A DNA stretch of 63,426 bases from an uncultured Prevotellaceae bacterium (GCA_902776195.1 CACYPF010000027.1:1-63426), one strand, 5' to 3'. Shown: positions 7,422 to 18,054, numbered from the stretch's first letter. Numbers and translations are program-made. Notes: generated from the letters alone by a model not told the origin.

Positions 7422-9647
7422 CTAATCATTTATAAACCGGAACGGCAACTTTCTGACGATGTTGCCAGATGAATTTCCTATTTTCGCCTCGAACTCACCA
7501 TCCTCAGCGACCCATTGCTGGAGACGGTCGTCAAAGAAACTCAGCGAGCGTTTGTCCAAGGTCAGCACCACTTCCCTACTCTCGCCCGGTTGCAGGAATA
7601 CTTTCTGGAAAGCCTTCAGCTCCTTCAAGGGTCGTGGCAGGGTACTCTTCTGGTCTGTCACATATAGCTGGACGGTCTCGGCACCCGCTTTCTTCCCCGT
7701 GTTCCTGACAGAGACAGTGAAGGATATCGTCTCATTTCCCTTTACGACCTGCTTGTCAGCCGTCGCCTTTCCTATCTCAAAAGAGGTATAGGAGAGTCCG
7801 TGACCAAAAGCGAACATAGGTTTGATACGTTTCATATCCGCCCATCGGTAACCCACGAAGATACCCTCTTTGTATTCCTCGTCAATGATCTGACGGTCAG
7901 GACGCCACACACCGGGGAAGGCGTTCAACGCATGGGCACCAGTGTCCTCCAGACGCTGATACCAGGTGTAAGGAAGTTTTCCACTGGGGTTGACATCACC
8001 ACTGAGCACATCGGCAAGGGCATGTCCCGCCTCGGAGCCGATGAACCATCCCTGCAGGATGGCAGGAACCTGAGCTGCCCACGGCATGGCGACGGCATTA
8101 CCCGAGATATTGACATACACCACGTTCTTATTGACTTTCACAAGAGCCTCAACCAAAGCGTCCTGTCCGTAGGGCAAGCCATACTCCTTACGGTCGTGTC
8201 CCTCACAGTCTTGATAGTCCGCTTTGTTCAGTCCACCGAAGACAACCACATAATCTGCCGACTTCGCTTTCTCGACAGCCTCGGCAATCAGCGCTTCCGG
8301 GGTACGCAGGTCATAGAGTGAGCGTCCTACGGTGACACCATTGTAACTCTGAACGGTATCACCCACATAGCCACGGGCATAGTCGACATGCTGGAAACGC
8401 TCCCTCATACCGTCCAGCGGCAAGACCTCACGCTGTACTTTCAACGAGGAGGAGCCACCACCCACGGTCATCATCTTGATGGCATTCTCGCCCACCACCA
8501 GGATTCGAGCCCCAGCTGGTATAGGCAGAATGTTACGGTCGTTCTTCAGCAGCACGACACCCTCTCCCGCAATCTTACGGGCAGCAGCATAATGTGCCTC
8601 GGAGCACATCGAGCCGTAGGGTCTCTGGCGGTTCATATTGGTACGGAACATCAGACGCAGCACCCGGCGCACCTTCTCGTCCAACTCACGGGTCGTATAC
8701 TTACCCTCCTTAATGAGACGCTTGTAGGCATTGGCGAGATAATAGTTATCATACGCATTGGTGGCACCCATGGTCAGACCGTCCGTCCATGTACCGAACT
8801 CCAAGTCAAGACCATTGGTGATTGCCTCCTCTGTAGAGTGCGCTCCACCCCAGTCACTGATGACGACACCGTCGAATCCCCACTCCTGCTTTAATATCTT
8901 GTTCAGCAGGATATCATTATGACAATTGTGTTGGTTCTTATAGAGATTATAGGCACCCATGATGCTCCATGCCTTTCCCTCCTTGACAGCAGCCTCGAAA
9001 GCTGGCAGATAGATCTCCCGGAGCGCACGGTCATTGACAATCACATTCACCTGATGGCGGTAGTTCTCGTCGTTATTCAGCGCATAATGCTTCACACAGG
9101 CTGCGACTCCCTTCGACTGCAGTCCCTGAACATACGGAACCACCATACGGGAGGCAAGCCACGGGTCCTCACCCATATACTCAAAGTTACGACCATTCAA
9201 CGGGGTGCGGTAGATATTCACACCAGGTCCCAGTATCACATGCTTATTGCGGTACAGTGCCTCCTCACCCAAACTCTCCCCATAGAGACGGGCAAGAGAG
9301 GGATTCCATGTGGCGGCAAGACAAGTCAGTGCGGGGAAGGCGACACACGAGTCATTGGTCTGACCAGCCTGTTCCCACTCATCCCACAGCACATCAGGAC
9401 GCACGCCATGCGGTCCGTCATCCGTCCACAAGTCAGGGAAGCCCAGCCGCTTGACACCTGCCGACGAGAATTTCGACTGCGCATGGATCACGGCAATCTT
9501 CTCGTCAAGGGTCATCCGCCTGAGAGCATCCTCTACCCGCTCCTCCATACCCTGCGACTCATCGAGGTAGATGGGCTGTGTCTGGGCTGCCGCTCCTGCG
9601 GCAACCCCACACAGCATAAAGGTTAAGGTCAGTATCTTTTTAGTCAT
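7422..9647 (-). CDS. bglX: Glycoside hydrolase family 3 beta-glucosidase
   Basis: 741 residues with a signal peptide (cleavage near AGAAAQ, residue 22). The GH3 N-terminal barrel includes DGPHGVR, KHYALNNDE and the nucleophile motif VISDWGGAH (Asp about 265). The GH3 C-terminal alpha/beta sandwich follows, then a fibronectin-III-like C-terminal domain ending near residue 730. No PA14 insert is seen. It should remove glucose from the non-reducing end of beta-gluco-oligosaccharides in the periplasm, completing what the GH16 enzyme begins. It is the last gene of the PUL, starting 10 bp after the GH16 stop. Family assignment is firm; substrate linkage is inferred from the operon. The symbol follows common usage only. 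Confidence 0.88.
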   Translation of the reverse strand: MTKKILTLTFMLCGVAAGAAAQTQPIYLDESQGMEERVEDALRRMTLDEKIAVIHAQSKFSSAGVKRLGFPDLWTDDGPHGVRPDVLWDEWEQAGQTNDSCVAFPALTCLAATWNPSLARLYGESLGEEALYRNKHVILGPGVNIYRTPLNGRNFEYMGEDPWLASRMVVPYVQGLQSKGVAACVKHYALNNDENYRHQVNVIVNDRALREIYLPAFEAAVKEGKAWSIMGAYNLYKNQHNCHNDILLNKILKQEWGFDGVVISDWGGAHSTEEAITNGLDLEFGTWTDGLTMGATNAYDNYYLANAYKRLIKEGKYTTRELDEKVRRVLRLMFRTNMNRQRPYGSMCSEAHYAAARKIAGEGVVLLKNDRNILPIPAGARILVVGENAIKMMTVGGGSSSLKVQREVLPLDGMRERFQHVDYARGYVGDTVQSYNGVTVGRSLYDLRTPEALIAEAVEKAKSADYVVVFGGLNKADYQDCEGHDRKEYGLPYGQDALVEALVKVNKNVVYVNISGNAVAMPWAAQVPAILQGWFIGSEAGHALADVLSGDVNPSGKLPYTWYQRLEDTGAHALNAFPGVWRPDRQIIDEEYKEGIFVGYRWADMKRIKPMFAFGHGLSYTSFEIGKATADKQVVKGNETISFTVSVRNTGKKAGAETVQLYVTDQKSTLPRPLKELKAFQKVFLQPGESREVVLTLDKRSLSFFDDRLQQWVAEDGEFEAKIGNSSGNIVRKLPFRFIND

Positions 9648-9657
9648 TTCTCTTTAC

Positions 9658-10764
9658 TTATTTCTGGAAAACACGGATGTAATCTATCTCCATGGTGCAA
9701 GGCAGCGCGCTCTCATCGATACCATAAGTGCCACCCCATGAGCCACCCCATGCGAGGTTGAAGATGACATAGAACGGATCGTCATAGGGCCAGTCGTCAC
9801 GTCCCAGTCCCTTGTTGTCGTAGCTCAGCTGCACCTGACCATCCACATAAGTAGTAATATTGTCATGTGTCCACAGGATGGCATAGGTATGGAAGTCATC
9901 CTCCGCACCCTCCAGGTACATCTCATGAGTCACCTGCGTACCATTGGAGTGGACATGGGCATTGGCATGCAGACTGCTCGACACATAGTTGGCATGACCG
10001 CCTACCTCTTCCATGATATCAATCTCACCATCAGCGGGCCAGCTCTTGAAGTTGACAGGCATCATCCAGAATGCAGGCCATGTGCCCTTACCCTTCGGCA
10101 GTTTGATACTTGCCTCGATATAGCCATAGGTCCAACCCTCCGTGACTTTGGCATAGACACGACCGGAGTAAATCTTGCCATCCTCCTTCAGACAGGTGAT
10201 GCGGAGTTTGCCATCCTTGATCTCGGTGACCTTCGCTCCTGCTGGAGTCAGGTGATTGACATAGTTCTGCAACTCATCATTCACCCATCCGGCATTCTGC
10301 ACCTCATGTTTCCAGTTATCAGGATTCAACTCGGTACCATCCTCAAACTCATCGTTCCACACCAGCTCATAACCCTCTGGTGCAGAATAGGCGTTCTTGG
10401 ATGCTTCCTGCTTAACTGAGATATACTTACGTGCCGTACCAGACATGATGACCACAGAGCCCTCCAAGGCTTTTGCCGTGCCGTTCTCTGGTACCGTCAC
10501 AGTGACGGTACCAGACTGAGCAGCAGTATTCTCTGCTGCTACCTTGATCCATTCCTCATTAGAGTAGGCGTTCCATTCCTTACCACTGGTCTGCACCTGC
10601 AGGGTATATGTTCCACCTGCGTCAGAGACCGAGATATTCTCCTGATTCACAGTGATGGTGGCATTAGGTGCTGCCTCCCCGGGATAACTGTAGGTATCCC
10701 CGCTACAACTGGCAAACAATCCGCTGCATGCCATGAGTATCGAATATATAAACATTTTCTTCAT
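9658..10764 (-). CDS. GH16 endo-beta-glucanase lipoprotein with BACON domain
   Basis: 368 residues. A lipoprotein signal ends LFASC (Cys20). Residues about 35-120 form a BACON domain (ISVSDAGGTYTLQVQTSG, EEWIKV, repeated beta-strands), a surface or mucin/glycan-associated module common in Bacteroidota enzymes. The rest is GH16 with the catalytic signature EIDIMEE (Glu247 nucleophile, Glu252 acid/base). Overall resemblance is to laminarinase-like enzymes cutting beta-1,3 or mixed beta-1,3/1,4-glucan at the cell surface. The stop lies 10 bp before GH3; the start is 25 bp after the binding protein gene. Confidence 0.88.
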   Translation of the reverse strand: MKKMFIYSILMACSGLFASCSGDTYSYPGEAAPNATITVNQENISVSDAGGTYTLQVQTSGKEWNAYSNEEWIKVAAENTAAQSGTVTVTVPENGTAKALEGSVVIMSGTARKYISVKQEASKNAYSAPEGYELVWNDEFEDGTELNPDNWKHEVQNAGWVNDELQNYVNHLTPAGAKVTEIKDGKLRITCLKEDGKIYSGRVYAKVTEGWTYGYIEASIKLPKGKGTWPAFWMMPVNFKSWPADGEIDIMEEVGGHANYVSSSLHANAHVHSNGTQVTHEMYLEGAEDDFHTYAILWTHDNITTYVDGQVQLSYDNKGLGRDDWPYDDPFYVIFNLAWGGSWGGTYGIDESALPCTMEIDYIRVFQK

Positions 10765-10789
10765 TGTTCCTAATTTTACTTATAACCTA

Positions 10790-13216
10790 TTACATCTCCT
10801 TGAAAATAATCTTACTGATCTTCACTTTCGTGCCAGCAGGAGAGCCGCCGAAGTCGAAGAACATACGAATGGCTGACGCATCCTTTTCTTCTTTCAGGGT
10901 AACACCCGTTCTGGTGAAGACGAACGGCTCGCCGGCAGACACATCCACACGCTCCTCAAAGAAGAAGTTCGTGTCACCGGCATCCGTCAGTTTGAAGGTC
11001 ACCTGCGGACAATCCTGCTCTACCTCCATCTCCAACTGGAAAGCATACTGCTTGCCGGCACTGGCTGTCAGTTTCGTGTCGATATGGAACTGACCCTGCC
11101 ACTGGCTGCCGCCCAGTCCCTGGGGGAGCGTAATCTCATAGGCATTACCGCTATGTGTAGCCTCTGCAAATGCTATACCCTGCCAGCCGTCATCTGCGAA
11201 ATAATAGCCAAAGGCATCGAACTTACTGCCATCATCCACTGCTTTCCACAGGTTATCCGAGTCGTCGTAGTTCAGGCTAACGCCAGCAACACCATTCACA
11301 TTATGTTTCTGGATGATGATCTCGCTCAAACTCAGCTCAAAGCCTACGGGAGCACCACCTAAGTCGATAAACAGCTTAGCCGTCTGGAACCCGGTATCCT
11401 CACCGTTCTTCTGAGCTTTCACACCGACGAACTCCACATATTGTTCACCAGCCACGAGTGACAGACTACCATTATATACTAAGGTGTTTTCATCGTCATT
11501 CTCATCGCATACCTTGAAGGTATAGCGTCCCAAGTCAGCACTTGCCTCCATCTTGACACGGATGTCATAGAGCTGACCTGCCTCGATATTAACAGAAGCA
11601 TTGTGGATAGAGCACTGTCCCTGCCACTCAGAGCCACCATTCTCCGTTGCTACTATGGTATATACCCCATTGTTGTAAGAGAACTGAGGATCACCGATCT
11701 GGCTCCAACCGCCATCAGCCCACCAGAACTGCATCGTTCCAATCTTATTGAAGTCCGCACCGAGGTTATCTGCCGAGTTGACATCCACCCAAGTTACTGC
11801 GCCTGGGGTGTCAGGACCATCTGTCGGCAGGATAGTACCATCATCGTCGGCATGGTTCTTCAGCACGATGTTACGCACATTGACCGTAGTATTCTCCTGA
11901 CAGCCACCGAAGTCGAGTACGAGCATCACCTTGCTCATATCAATACCCGGCATATCACTCTTCCAGAAGATATAGTCCTCACCCGCTTTCAGGTCGATGC
12001 GGTCAGTGAAGTAGAACACACCATCGTCACCATCCAGTACCAGTTTCACGGTAGCACCATTCAGGTCCTTGTCACTATTTAAGATAGCGGAGAAGTCGTA
12101 GTTGTTGGCGGCGGAGGTCGTCAGGTCGGTATGGAACTTCACCTGTGCCTGCCACTGGTCAGTGGTTGCCTGCGGCAATACGATGGTATAGTCGTTGCCT
12201 GCGTCGGTAAACTCAGGATCGGCAATCTGTGTCCATCCCGGTGCATACCAGAACTCCATGGTCGGGGTGATACCTTTCCACATATTATACTGACTATTGG
12301 CATCGAAGCCCTCAAACTTCTTCTCACCCTCCTTGCTGGTAAGGATGAAACGCCAGGAGATACCTCCAGCCTCATTCTCATAGACAAGTACCATCTTCGA
12401 GGCTGTCAGTGTCTCGATGCGGAAACGGGGGTTCTCATACTGTGAGTCAGCAGAGATATAGGGGAAGAAGGTGTTAGGAGCCAACACAAGGTAGTCGACA
12501 TCCATAACCTGTCCCTCGGCATCTGTCCATGGTCCACGCTTGAATTCGAAAGTACTGGTCTGTACCTGGTTGGGCATATCGAAGTCGGCGGTAGCACCAC
12601 CATTGTCCCACTTCGTACAACCGATATTAATATAGGTCAGACCATCAGCACCCGGGTCATAGGTGAATGAGCCACCCTTGTTACTCTCGACGGTGAAGCT
12701 GATGCGGTCGTCATACACTCCGAAGTCTTTCTTCTCATCGGCAGCGGCATTCCACCAGCCCGTGCCGTCACTTCCATAAGGACCACAGGCAAGATGGGCA
12801 GGCTCAGCATTGTCAATACGCCACTCCTTGCCGGCAATGCGGTTGAGCAGGCTGGTGTAGTTCATCTTCGTCTCATTGAAGGTGAACGTCTTCTTGAGAG
12901 TACCTTGAGAAATACCATTACGGTTACCCAGTTTCATCTCTACGGTATAGGTACCGCGCTCCGCATTCGACCAACCGGCATTGTTGAGTGTTGAATAGGT
13001 TGCCCCGTTAAAGATCCAGATAGGATAGGTTCCAGCCGTCTCAGGATAGCTCACCCTGATCTGGTTCACCTCTTGGTCTACTTCCAAGGTGAAGTCCTGA
13101 CCGGCAACGGTCGGTATCTTCGTCTGGTCGGCACCGTCAAAGCTGTCAGGGGAGCAGGCTGTCAAGGCAAGTCCTGTGAGCAGTGCGCAGCCAATATATT
13201 GAAATATCTTTTTCAT
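10790..13216 (-). CDS. Surface glycan-binding lipoprotein with three CBM-like repeats
   Basis: 808 residues with lipoprotein signal LALTAC (Cys21). The N-terminal third contains immunoglobulin-like strands and a W-rich region (GKEWRIDN, GTGWWN). The rest consists of three homologous beta-sandwich modules of about 150 residues, each with a W-x-G/A-Q core: DQWQAQVKFHTDL, SEWQGQCSIHNAS and SQWQGQFHIDTKL. Each ends with LDFGG or LDLGG or FDFGG and a hydrophobic strand. This is typical of carbohydrate-binding modules of the CBM4/9 clan. The position directly after susD marks it as the SGBP (SusE/F-position protein) of the PUL. It probably captures beta-glucan for GH16 and SusCD. Exact CBM family is not determinable by eye. 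Confidence 0.75.
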   Translation of the reverse strand: MKKIFQYIGCALLTGLALTACSPDSFDGADQTKIPTVAGQDFTLEVDQEVNQIRVSYPETAGTYPIWIFNGATYSTLNNAGWSNAERGTYTVEMKLGNRNGISQGTLKKTFTFNETKMNYTSLLNRIAGKEWRIDNAEPAHLACGPYGSDGTGWWNAAADEKKDFGVYDDRISFTVESNKGGSFTYDPGADGLTYINIGCTKWDNGGATADFDMPNQVQTSTFEFKRGPWTDAEGQVMDVDYLVLAPNTFFPYISADSQYENPRFRIETLTASKMVLVYENEAGGISWRFILTSKEGEKKFEGFDANSQYNMWKGITPTMEFWYAPGWTQIADPEFTDAGNDYTIVLPQATTDQWQAQVKFHTDLTTSAANNYDFSAILNSDKDLNGATVKLVLDGDDGVFYFTDRIDLKAGEDYIFWKSDMPGIDMSKVMLVLDFGGCQENTTVNVRNIVLKNHADDDGTILPTDGPDTPGAVTWVDVNSADNLGADFNKIGTMQFWWADGGWSQIGDPQFSYNNGVYTIVATENGGSEWQGQCSIHNASVNIEAGQLYDIRVKMEASADLGRYTFKVCDENDDENTLVYNGSLSLVAGEQYVEFVGVKAQKNGEDTGFQTAKLFIDLGGAPVGFELSLSEIIIQKHNVNGVAGVSLNYDDSDNLWKAVDDGSKFDAFGYYFADDGWQGIAFAEATHSGNAYEITLPQGLGGSQWQGQFHIDTKLTASAGKQYAFQLEMEVEQDCPQVTFKLTDAGDTNFFFEERVDVSAGEPFVFTRTGVTLKEEKDASAIRMFFDFGGSPAGTKVKISKIIFKEM

Positions 13217-13244
13217 ATATAATCGTGTCTTTAGTTATAGGATA

Positions 13245-14759
13245 TTAATATTCATTTTGTTTCAAGGTAGGATCAGCATCAAGCTCACTCTGTGCCAATG
13301 GGATGTGCTTCTTGCTGGGTGTCCAGCTGTTAGTACGGTAGCCATACTTGTCTGGTACGAGTACGGTAGCAGCCTTGTCAGTACGGACGAGGTCGAAATA
13401 ACGCTTACCCTCACCACAGAACTCCAGGTGACGCTCGTTGATGATATTGTCGAGGTTACACTCTGTGTAGCCTGTCAGACCGGCACGGGTACGTACCTCA
13501 TTGAGGTATTGCAATGCCTCTGCGGAACTGCCACCTGTAGCGAGCAATAACTCGGCAGCGTTCAGCAATGTCTCAGCATAGCGGTAGATGCGTTTGTTAT
13601 TGTTGTAGTTCAGGTTCTTGGAAGTCGGACAGTCCTTGTTGTTGTCTGAATAGGGACGGTATTTCCCCAGCCAGAGATGGGTGTCCTGGTATCGCTCGGT
13701 ATAGGTATAGCCACGGACATCCCAGATGGTAGCATCACGACGGACATCACCCTCCTCATACATATTATAAGTCTCCAGGCGAACAGGCAGGAATCCCCAG
13801 CCGTCCTCGCCGGTATTCCAACCGTCACCACCGGGCCACTTGTTAGGAGAGATCAGTGTGGGCAACACACTGCCACCGGCATTCAGGGCTGCGGTACCCC
13901 AGTCGCGCTGTGCCTGGTCATCATTGTAGTTTATCTCAAAGATAGACTCAGAGCACCATTCTCCACTCTCTTCCCACAGGTTGGCGAAGTTAGGATTCAG
14001 TGAATAGTCAGAAGAGGCTATCAGCTCCTTCATATAGGTAAGTGCCCTCGGATAGCGAGCAGTATCCTTCTGGTACATCACCATCTCGGCATAGAGCATA
14101 TATGCCATCGCCTGTGACACACGACCTGCCTCGGCAGCCTCCCACCGGAGAGGCAGCACTTTGGAGGCGATAATCTCCTCCAGCTCCGGCAGCAGCTGGT
14201 TGTAGATCTCATCAGCAGTTATCTGTGGTGCTGTATATGGCAACGACAGGTTCTCCAGATAGAAAGGAACATTGCCATAGTAGTGCCACAAGATATTATA
14301 ATAGTACACACGAAGCAAACGTGCCTGCATCTCGTAAGAGCGACGGTTCGCTGACGTTCCCCCACCCCATGAGCAGTATTTGATCACGTCATTACAACGC
14401 TTGATACCGCTGTAGAAGTCACCCCACAAGGTGGAAAGGGTGTTATTACCATCAGCCTCGAAGTTAAACAACTTATGCCAGTGCAGGTTATCGGTATTGT
14501 CACGACCACCTACCCAGAAGTCATCACCCAGGATCTCCGCGTCCACGGTCAGGTCGTTATAGGCGACGTTATCCCAGTCGGGCCAGTGCAGAGGGGCATA
14601 GGCGGAGGTCAGCGCCTCATTGAGGGTGGCATCATCCGTATAGTATTCTTCCAAAGGCTCACCGTCCGTCTTCTTGATTTCCAGGAAATCCTTGCTACAT
14701 GAGCCTAACATCAGCAGTGTAGCCACTGCACCTGCGAATATAGTTATATGCTTATTCAT
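13245..14759 (-). CDS. susD: SusD/RagB-family nutrient-binding lipoprotein
   Basis: About 504 residues. The frame is open upstream to 14861, but that stretch overlaps the end of susC; the ATG at 14759 starts a proper lipoprotein signal (MNKHITIFAGAVATLLMLGS then Cys21). SusD hallmarks are helical TPR-like segments, an aromatic-rich middle (GWGFLPVR, YTERYQDTHLW) and the C-terminal RYAETLLNAAELLLATGG ... YLNEVRTRAGL ... ERHLEFCGEGKRYFDLVRT, typical of the RagB/SusD domain. It forms the lid of the SusC transporter. It begins 13 bp after the susC stop. Confidence 0.93.
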   Translation of the reverse strand: MNKHITIFAGAVATLLMLGSCSKDFLEIKKTDGEPLEEYYTDDATLNEALTSAYAPLHWPDWDNVAYNDLTVDAEILGDDFWVGGRDNTDNLHWHKLFNFEADGNNTLSTLWGDFYSGIKRCNDVIKYCSWGGGTSANRRSYEMQARLLRVYYYNILWHYYGNVPFYLENLSLPYTAPQITADEIYNQLLPELEEIIASKVLPLRWEAAEAGRVSQAMAYMLYAEMVMYQKDTARYPRALTYMKELIASSDYSLNPNFANLWEESGEWCSESIFEINYNDDQAQRDWGTAALNAGGSVLPTLISPNKWPGGDGWNTGEDGWGFLPVRLETYNMYEEGDVRRDATIWDVRGYTYTERYQDTHLWLGKYRPYSDNNKDCPTSKNLNYNNNKRIYRYAETLLNAAELLLATGGSSAEALQYLNEVRTRAGLTGYTECNLDNIINERHLEFCGEGKRYFDLVRTDKAATVLVPDKYGYRTNSWTPSKKHIPLAQSELDADPTLKQNEY

Positions 14760-14772
14760 TGTCTTTGTTGTT

Positions 14773-17700
14773 TTAAAGTGAGATATTGAATCCGACAGTC
14801 CATATACGAGCCTGTGGGTAAACGCCATAGTCAACACCAAGAGAAGTACTGCTGGTACCAATTTCCGGATCGAAGCCCCAGTACTTGGTCCATGTCACCA
14901 GGTTCTCTGCCATCACATAGAAACGGAGACGGCTGATGTTCAACCGCTGAGTGAGTTTACGGGGCAGCGTATAACCCAGTGTGATATTCTTCAGGCGCAG
15001 GTAAGAGCCGTCCTGTACATAAAGGTCGCTGACCACCCAGTTATTGCTGTCGCCGTCTTTTAAGATAGGTACACGGTTAGAGGTACCCTCACCCGTCCAA
15101 CGTCCCAGCATCCATGTGGGATAGTTACCGGAGGCGACATCCTGACGGTAGGTGGCATCGAACACATCCACACCGCTGACACCCTGCAGGAAGAGTCCTA
15201 AGTCAAACCCTTTCCATTCCGCATTGAGATTGAAGCCGAAAGTCCAGGCAGGAGTACCATTACCGATATTGGTACGGTCCTCGCTAGAAATCTTACCGTC
15301 GCCATTGGTATCCACGAAGCGCATGTCACCGGGATGTGCGTCCGGCATGATGAGTCCACCGTCCTTATTGGTATAGGCATTCACCTCCGCCATGTTCTGG
15401 AAGATACCATTCGTCTTATAGCCATAGAAGAAGGGGAATGGCTGACCATTCTCTGCACGGGTGCCACCATCGCTGAACTGACTGATACCCCAGTTCAGGA
15501 AACCTGTGTCGTTACCCAGATTGTTCAGTTTGTTTTTCAGATATGAAGCGTTGCCCTTGATAGCGAAATGAGCATCAGCGATATGCCATTTATAACCTAA
15601 CTCGAACTCTACGCCGGAGTTGGTCATATCACCGACGTTAGCCCATGGCTTTGCCTCACCGACATAGCTGGGGATAGGCATCTCGATAATCATACCGTTC
15701 GTCTTCTTGATGAAGTAGTCAACGGTGAAGGTCAGGGCATTGTTGAAGAAGCCGAAGTCCAGTCCGAAGTCGGTCTGCTCACTCTCCTCCCATTTCAGGT
15801 CCTCGTTGGCGAGGTGGTCGGACTTAGAACCATAGACCATGGTGCCTGCCTTACCGAAATAGTAGTTGCTGCTGCCACCTGTCGTAGAACTGGTGGTATA
15901 GTAGAAGTCGGGGATATTATCGTTACCGTTCTTACCCCAGCTGAAGCGCACTTTCATGTTAGTCAGCCAGTTGCGGGTCTTCTCCATGAATTTCTCGTTC
16001 ATCACGTTCCAACCCAAGGAGACGGAGGGGAAGGTACCCCATTTCTTATTGGTACCGAAGCGGCTGGAACCGTCACGGCGTACGGTAGCCTGGAACATGT
16101 AACGCTCGTCGTAGTTGTAGCTCAGTCGTCCAAAGAGAGAGGCAACCTTATGCTCATAGTAGGGTCCTCCCCATACACCGACAAGACTCTTTGCACCTGT
16201 AATCACGCCATCAGCATCCGTGGATATCTCCAAGTCACCGCCTGTGGTATAGTTGATGGACGGTTTGTTCGGGTTGATGAGGTTCCAGTGAGAGCCACCC
16301 AGTTCATCACCCTTGAACTTTGATGCCGACTGTCCCAGCACGACAGCGATAGAGTGCTTGCCGAACTGTTTGTCATAAGTCAGGGTATTCTCTATCTGCC
16401 AGGTAGAGTTATTACCTTTGTAAGAGGTGGCAGAGGTATGGTCGGCATTGTTATTACCAGAGAAATAATACTTCTCCTTGACGGCAGCGTCATAACCCCA
16501 GAACGACAGCTCTGCACTCCAGGTGAAGTGGTATTTCAGGTTGTCCCACAACTGCAGGTCGAGGGAGAACTTAGGCATGAACTTATGCGACCAGTTCTTC
16601 TGTGGATTACGCTGCATCAGGGCAATAGGGTTGTTCTGCTCTGCGTATGAGCCGATATAGCCGGGGATGGTATAAGGATTACCATTCGCATCAGTATACA
16701 AGTCATACTGTGGATACTGGTTGATCAGGCGCTGACCTGCCTCTCCCTTCATTGTAAGGGGAAGGATAGGTGACAGATAGAGTGCCGATCCCAGCGGGGA
16801 GCCCCATGTGGAGTTAGCGTCAATACCTGTATTATGGACACGCATATAAGAGAGATTGGCTCCAATGTCAAGTTTGTTAAGGAAACTGCGCTCTTTACTG
16901 TCATCGAAGAGATTGATACTGTTATTCGAACGGATGGTCAGACGGTCGTAGTTCGACTGACCATAGTTGCCTCCCACGATACCATCCTGTGTAAAGTAGC
17001 CCAGTGAGAGATAATAATTCACTTTCTCCGAAGCACCGCTGATGGAGAGGTCGTGCTGCATAATGGGGGCATTGTCATTGAACAGCAGGTTCTGCCAGTT
17101 GGTTCCAAAGCCCTTTACTTTTTCACCATTGACATCTACGAGGTTGTAGGGATCCATGTAGACAGGAGCCTTTCCACCATTCACCTTCGCCTCGTTCTGA
17201 AGGATAGCATAGTCGGTGGCACTGGTCACGTCACGCTTCTTCCAGGCACTCTGCCAGCCATAGGAGAAATTATAGTTGATGCTTGCCTTGCCCATCTTAC
17301 CCTTCTTGGTAGTCACTAAGATGACACCGTTGGCGGCACGGGCTCCATAGATAGCACCAGAGGCAGCATCTTTCAACACCTCAATAGACTCAATATCGTA
17401 TGGATTAACTGATTCCAAACCATTTTGGTCTGTCGGCATACCATCTATAATATAAAGAGGATCGGAGTTGTTGATGGTACCAATACCACGGATACGAATC
17501 ATTGACTTTGAGCCTGGCTGTCCAGAGGCAGAGGTCACATTAATACCTGCGGCAAGACCCTTCAAGGCATCATCCGCACGAAGACGTGACTTTCCTTCCA
17601 AGTCCTCAGCACTCACCTTGGCAATAGAGGCTGTTACGACGCTCTTCTTTTGAACACCATAACCGATGACAACGACCTCATCGAGCAGTTGCTGGTCTGT

Positions 17701-17982
17701 CTTCAGGACAATACGGAGGTTATCCGCCGCTTTCACCTCCTGTGTGACATAACCAATGTAAGAGATCACCAGAGTTGCCCCTGACTCTACGGAAACCGAG
17801 AAGTTTCCATCATAATCAGTTATCGTACCGTTAGAGGTACCTTTCTGAACAACAGAAGCACCAATGACAGGCTCATTCTGGTCGTCGACGACCACACCCG
17901 TATAGGTACGCTTCTGGGCAAGAGCAGTTGCTGACATCATGACGAATGACAGTAACAGGAATAAAAACTTGCTTTTTTTCAT
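14773..17982 (-). CDS. susC: SusC/RagA-family TonB-dependent outer-membrane transporter
   Basis: 1069 residues. A signal peptide (residues 1-22, ending ATALAQ) is followed by a carboxypeptidase-D-like regulatory domain (TGVVVDDQNEPVIGASVV), the TonB-interaction segment DEVVVIGYG, a plug domain (IRIRGIGTINNSDPLYIIDG, AASGAIYGARAANGVILVTT) and a long beta-barrel ending in the aromatic C-terminal strand IWTVGFNISL. It imports oligosaccharides made at the surface, here presumably beta-gluco-oligosaccharides. First gene of the operon, with a promoter about 75 bp upstream. Confidence 0.95.
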   Translation of the reverse strand: MKKSKFLFLLLSFVMMSATALAQKRTYTGVVVDDQNEPVIGASVVQKGTSNGTITDYDGNFSVSVESGATLVISYIGYVTQEVKAADNLRIVLKTDQQLLDEVVVIGYGVQKKSVVTASIAKVSAEDLEGKSRLRADDALKGLAAGINVTSASGQPGSKSMIRIRGIGTINNSDPLYIIDGMPTDQNGLESVNPYDIESIEVLKDAASGAIYGARAANGVILVTTKKGKMGKASINYNFSYGWQSAWKKRDVTSATDYAILQNEAKVNGGKAPVYMDPYNLVDVNGEKVKGFGTNWQNLLFNDNAPIMQHDLSISGASEKVNYYLSLGYFTQDGIVGGNYGQSNYDRLTIRSNNSINLFDDSKERSFLNKLDIGANLSYMRVHNTGIDANSTWGSPLGSALYLSPILPLTMKGEAGQRLINQYPQYDLYTDANGNPYTIPGYIGSYAEQNNPIALMQRNPQKNWSHKFMPKFSLDLQLWDNLKYHFTWSAELSFWGYDAAVKEKYYFSGNNNADHTSATSYKGNNSTWQIENTLTYDKQFGKHSIAVVLGQSASKFKGDELGGSHWNLINPNKPSINYTTGGDLEISTDADGVITGAKSLVGVWGGPYYEHKVASLFGRLSYNYDERYMFQATVRRDGSSRFGTNKKWGTFPSVSLGWNVMNEKFMEKTRNWLTNMKVRFSWGKNGNDNIPDFYYTTSSTTGGSSNYYFGKAGTMVYGSKSDHLANEDLKWEESEQTDFGLDFGFFNNALTFTVDYFIKKTNGMIIEMPIPSYVGEAKPWANVGDMTNSGVEFELGYKWHIADAHFAIKGNASYLKNKLNNLGNDTGFLNWGISQFSDGGTRAENGQPFPFFYGYKTNGIFQNMAEVNAYTNKDGGLIMPDAHPGDMRFVDTNGDGKISSEDRTNIGNGTPAWTFGFNLNAEWKGFDLGLFLQGVSGVDVFDATYRQDVASGNYPTWMLGRWTGEGTSNRVPILKDGDSNNWVVSDLYVQDGSYLRLKNITLGYTLPRKLTQRLNISRLRFYVMAENLVTWTKYWGFDPEIGTSSTSLGVDYGVYPQARIWTVGFNISL

Positions 17983-18054
17983 ACGTTAATGTTTTATTGT
18001 TTTTTGGTTAGTGATTTTATCCACCCGTTTTCGTCTCTTGAACGATTTCCGTTG

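Noticed and set aside
14760-14861. Upstream extension of the SusD reading frame
   Set aside because: It overlaps the end of susC and lacks a signal peptide. The ATG at 14759 starts a lipoprotein signal.
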